A stretch of DNA of 64,000 nucleotides from UBA4582 sp038106185 (GTDB lineage: Bacteria; Pseudomonadota; Gammaproteobacteria; Pseudomonadales; Azotimanducaceae): the NCBI GenBank assembly GCA_038106185.1, contig JAYODE010000004.1, positions 62,001-126,000 on the forward strand, given 5' to 3'. Shown in pieces: positions 61,206 to 64,000 of the stretch. The notes under the pieces were generated by a model. It saw only the letters and a list, made by a program, of their open reading frames with translations. It did not search any database and had not been told where the DNA came from. Numbering within the stretch: the first letter of the stretch is position 1; every line of letters begins with the position of its first letter. The position numbers and the translations under genes are program-made.

Positions 61206-63175
61206 GCTACAGCACCCTGTGTGACCAGCGGCTGCCGTGATCGCCTGACTGCTCGATAGCGACGATCCAGGACCGTACAAAAACCACCCATCGCAATCAG
61301 TAATCCACCAAACCAAATCCAGCGAACGAAAGGTTTATAATGCAGCCGGACAGCCCAGGCGTCGTCTCCGATAGGTTCTCCGAGCGCAACATACAGGTCG
61401 CGAAATAAGCTGGGGTCAATGTCCGCTTCAGTCATCACGTTTCGAGCGACTTCATAGAAGCGTTTCTCTGGGTAGAGGGTCACGATGGAACGGCCGTCTT
61501 TCAGCACTTCAACCTCGCCTTGGTCTGCCAGGTAATTGGGGCCCTTGACTTGTCGCATAGCATTCAACCTGAAGTCATAACCTGCCAGACGCGCAACGTC
61601 GCCAGGCGCCATTCGAAGGTCTTTCTCTTCCGTGTAATAGACAGTAGTGCAGACGCCAATGATGGTCACAGCGATACCAATATGCCCCAGCAGCATACCA
61701 TAGTAAGACATCGACTGCTGGAACAGGGCTGGCAGCTTTCTAACCTTGTTAGCAACCTTGAGCCAGATGTCGCGCTCCAAATTTACCAGGATCCAAAGAG
61801 CAATGGAGTTCACCAGAATCACTGTCACTGAGATACTGCTGGCGAACAGCCAGACCACACCGGTCATAACTGCCAGACTGCCCAACAGAGTGGGCAGCTG
61901 TCGGCGCAGAGTCGCCAATGGCGTCTTCTTCCAGCGCGAAGCCGGGCTTATCGCCATCAGCATGAAGAGCAGCAACATCAGCGGCACGAACACGGCGTTA
62001 AAGTAGGGTGGCCCTACCGAAATTTTCTTGCCGTCGGTGACAGCCTCATAAAGCAAGGGATAGAGCGTCCCTAGCAGCACAGCCCCGGCAGCAGTCACCA
62101 GTAATAGGTTATTCGCCAGCACCATGGTCTCTCTTGAGGTCCAGTCGAACCCTGCCTCACTCTTGATGCCAGAGACCTTGAACGCATACAGCGTCAGGGA
62201 GCCACCGATTACTAACACGAGAAAAGCCAGAATAAACATGCCACGCTCGGGATCCACGGCAAAGGCATGAACCGACGTCAAGACACCGGAGCGGACCAGA
62301 AATGCACCTAGCAGACTGAAAGAAAACGCAAATATCGCCAACAGCACAGTCCAACTTTTAAAAACCCCCCTTTTCTCGGTCGCTGCAAGAGAGTGAATCA
62401 ACGCTGTACCAATCAGCCAGGGCATGAAAGAGGCGTTCTCTACCGCATCCCAAAACCACCAGCCGCCCCAACCCAGTTCGTAATAGGCCCACCAGGATCC
62501 CAGTGTGATACCGACTGTCAGAAATGCCCAGGCCACATTTGTCCAGGGTCGAGACCAACGCGCCCAGGCAGCATCGAGACGACCAGTGGTCAACGTCGCT
62601 ATAGCAAATGCAAACGGCACGGCAAAACCAACATAGCCCATATAAAGCATGGGTGGATGAACGATCAAACCAAAATCCTGCAGGAGCGGATTCAGATCCG
62701 CGCCATCGGCCGGAAATACCGGTAAAGTGCGATCAAAAGGGTTGGATGTCAGCAGAATGAACAGCATAAAGCCAATACTTATCCCGCCCAGGATCGCGAG
62801 TACTCGAGCTTGCATGTCCAAACTTAAGCCGCGACTGAAAAGGCTGACAGCGAATGTCCAGCCACCCATAATCAGCGTCCAGAGTAAAAACGAACCTTCG
62901 TGCGCGCCCCAGACCGCTGAAATCTTATACTGTAGCGGCAACGCTGAGTTAGAGTTACGCGCCACATAGGCCACAGAAAAATCGTCAGCCCAAAATGCGT
63001 AGACAAGACAGATAAAACTCAGCAGCAGGAACACAAACAGTCCCGCGGAAAGAGATCCAGCCAGCTGCATCAACCCTGCATGGCGTCGATATACCCCCAG
63101 GGTCGGCAGCACCGCAAGACAAACGCCCAAACCCAGCGCCAGAATCAAACTGAAATGACCCAGCTCAACAATCAT
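61202..63175 (-). CDS. ccmF: Heme lyase subunit CcmF
   Basis: A 657-residue polytopic membrane protein of the heme-ligation complex. The tryptophan-rich WWD domain is GWGGWWFWDAVENASFMPW, preceded by YVGFAVPFAFA. Conserved histidines lie in FGLIVHPPMLYMG, VWGAHEGSFLLW and LIGTALIHSLA. Fifteen or so helices are apparent. The length agrees with E. coli CcmF (647). It overlaps ccmE by four bases and ccmG by four. Confidence 0.97.
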   Translation of the reverse strand: MIVELGHFSLILALGLGVCLAVLPTLGVYRRHAGLMQLAGSLSAGLFVFLLLSFICLVYAFWADDFSVAYVARNSNSALPLQYKISAVWGAHEGSFLLWTLIMGGWTFAVSLFSRGLSLDMQARVLAILGGISIGFMLFILLTSNPFDRTLPVFPADGADLNPLLQDFGLIVHPPMLYMGYVGFAVPFAFAIATLTTGRLDAAWARWSRPWTNVAWAFLTVGITLGSWWAYYELGWGGWWFWDAVENASFMPWLIGTALIHSLAATEKRGVFKSWTVLLAIFAFSFSLLGAFLVRSGVLTSVHAFAVDPERGMFILAFLVLVIGGSLTLYAFKVSGIKSEAGFDWTSRETMVLANNLLLVTAAGAVLLGTLYPLLYEAVTDGKKISVGPPYFNAVFVPLMLLLFMLMAISPASRWKKTPLATLRRQLPTLLGSLAVMTGVVWLFASSISVTVILVNSIALWILVNLERDIWLKVANKVRKLPALFQQSMSYYGMLLGHIGIAVTIIGVCTTVYYTEEKDLRMAPGDVARLAGYDFRLNAMRQVKGPNYLADQGEVEVLKDGRSIVTLYPEKRFYEVARNVMTEADIDPSLFRDLYVALGEPIGDDAWAVRLHYKPFVRWIWFGGLLIAMGGFCTVLDRRYRAVRRSRQPLVTQGAVA

Positions 63176-63645
63176 AAGGGCGCCCCATTTTCGTCAGTTT
63201 TCGCACGAGCCTCTGCCAAAGCTTGCGCTATTTCCGGCGGCATATAGGTTTCATCATGTTTTGCCAGCACCTCTTCAGCAGCAAAAACACCTTGCGCATT
63301 TAAATGACCTAGCGCAATCACGCCCTGGCCCTCGCGAAACAAGTCCGGAAGAATACCTTCATAAGTAATAAGGACCTTTGAGGCCTGCATGTCACTGACT
63401 TCAAAGCTGACTTTCAGATCTTTCGTGGAACGCTTAATGCTGCCATTAACTACCATGCCACCCGCTCGAATCAGCGTGTTTACCGGGGCTTCACCCTGGA
63501 CTATCTGCGCAGGGGAATAATATAAATTAATATTTTCATTCAACGCCATCAAAGCCAGGCTGACTGCAACGCCGGCACTCATCACGAGTAAACCGACAAT
63601 CATCAAGCGTTGTCGCCGCTGCGGCTTCATTTTACCAAATTTCAT
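63172..63645 (-). CDS. ccmE: Heme chaperone CcmE
   Basis: A 157-residue periplasmic chaperone that carries heme from CcmC to CcmF. One anchor helix (LMIVGLLVMSAGVAVSLALM) is followed by an OB fold and the covalent heme-binding histidine H130 in LAKHDETYMPPE, with Y134. The ATG at 63645 overlaps the ccmD stop by four bases and its own stop overlaps ccmF, as in other ccm operons. Confidence 0.97.
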   Translation of the reverse strand: MKFGKMKPQRRQRLMIVGLLVMSAGVAVSLALMALNENINLYYSPAQIVQGEAPVNTLIRAGGMVVNGSIKRSTKDLKVSFEVSDMQASKVLITYEGILPDLFREGQGVIALGHLNAQGVFAAEEVLAKHDETYMPPEIAQALAEARAKTDENGAPL

Positions 63646-63851
63646 TGCTCAACCTGCGATAGGGGTGATGGGATTTGCGCATCGGCTCCGCCTTCTTGGG
63701 CAAGGGCCCTACGTTTGGCCTGGACCAACCGCCGCTGTAATTGCAGCGGTCGAAAAATGTTCATACCGAGAATCAACAGGGTTAAACCATAACAGCTCCA
63801 GACAAACACACCGTGCCCGCCCATCTGAATAAAATCGCTGAATTGACTCAA
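63642..63851 (-). CDS. ccmD: Heme exporter protein CcmD
   Basis: A 69-residue small membrane protein that releases holo-CcmE from the CcmABC complex. FSDFIQMGGHGVFVWSCYGL is the family segment, followed by one helix (TLLILGMNIFRPLQL) and a basic tail. The start is TTG 63851, which overlaps the ccmC stop and has AGGAG six bases upstream. The frame runs to a 4-base overlap with ccmE. Confidence 0.88.
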   Translation of the reverse strand: MSQFSDFIQMGGHGVFVWSCYGLTLLILGMNIFRPLQLQRRLVQAKRRALAQEGGADAQIPSPLSQVEQ

Positions 63852-64000
63852 ACCCTTGCTCCTGTCAACTTATCTCTGACCCATTGAGTTCGAATTTCTC
63901 GATTCAATATTTCCACTCTGATCCGCAACATCCAGGCAACGAAGAAGAACAAATAAAAGCCAAGAACCATGGTCAACAAGGGTAACCACATCTCAGACGG
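63848..64000 (-). CDS. ccmC: Heme exporter CcmC, C-terminal end (runs off the window)
   Basis: The last 50 codons of a leftward gene are open from 64000 to the TGA at 63848. The translation has the final helix WLPLLTMVLGFYLFFVAWML and a basic tail (RIRVEILNREIR), typical of the CcmC C-terminus and in the expected place ahead of ccmD. ccmA and ccmB presumably lie outside the window to the right. Confidence 0.88.
   Translation of the reverse strand, partial: PSEMWLPLLTMVLGFYLFFFVAWMLRIRVEILNREIRTQWVRDKLTGARV

Overview
The window looks like chromosomal DNA from a gammaproteobacterium. ZipA, RNase T, RdgC, a class II dihydroorotase and the order smc-zipA-ligA are all typical of that class and point towards the Pseudomonas/Cellvibrio side of it. 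I cannot name a genus. It is a draft scaffold: four runs of exactly 100 N (19197-19296, 37627-37726, 46935-47034, 56903-57002) lie in or next to short tandem repeats. There are no rRNA or tRNA genes, IS elements, prophage or CRISPR arrays that I can support. Most genes are housekeeping or general metabolism.

Layout. 1-2.3 kb: the start of argG (minus strand), then pyrC and rnt (plus). 2.3-5.0 kb: a minus-strand operon of porin, FMN-binding protein and PepSY membrane protein behind a good Fur box, which suggests an iron-regulated extracytoplasmic flavin redox module. 5.2-8.6 kb: grxD, an orphan hydantoinase-B-type protein, and argD. 8.7-13.0 kb: one very large PilZ-DUF1631-GGDEF-EAL c-di-GMP protein. 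13.4-18.7 kb: glpK, a thiolase, an alpha/beta hydrolase and an acyl-CoA dehydrogenase. 18.7-22.6 kb: a gene-poor stretch, a small double-CDGSH Fe-S protein and a 907-residue DUF349 protein. 22.7-25.8 kb: an operon of glycine-zipper protein, PepSY protein, OmpR-family regulator and PhoQ-like kinase, with a dense cluster of ATTCAG-type hexamers in its promoter. 25.8-32.9 kb: dinG, a PQQ-type sugar dehydrogenase, htpX, an MFS transporter and a DadA-like oxidase.

32.9-42.5 kb: the minus-strand run smc, zipA, ligA, a lytic-transglycosylase lipoprotein and an NhaC antiporter, the last three joined by overlapping stop/start codons; upstream of smc lie a zinc-ribbon protein with a Smr-like tail and a small cysteine-rich ORF. 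42.5-46.8 kb (plus): rdgC, an SDR, a rhodanese-type sulfurtransferase and asnS. 47.1-52.4 kb (minus): a metallo-beta-lactamase-fold hydrolase and an RND pump with its periplasmic adaptor. 52.7-58.7 kb: a thioesterase, RidA, an AtoE-type carrier, SlyD, a GNAT, an Old Yellow Enzyme and a VOC protein. 58.8-64.0 kb: the cytochrome c maturation operon ccmC(partial)-D-E-F-G-H-I, read leftwards.

The most unusual property is the number of short tandem repeat arrays. There are about a dozen, each with its own unit. Those in intergenic DNA have periods of 12-17 bp; those inside or in frame with genes have periods of 6, 9 or 12 bp, all multiples of three. I did not find a defence island or any clearly new multi-gene system. 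The best candidates for new biology are the Fur-regulated FMN/PepSY module, the ATTCAG operator of the two-component operon, the zinc-ribbon/Smr-like protein, and the repeat arrays themselves.
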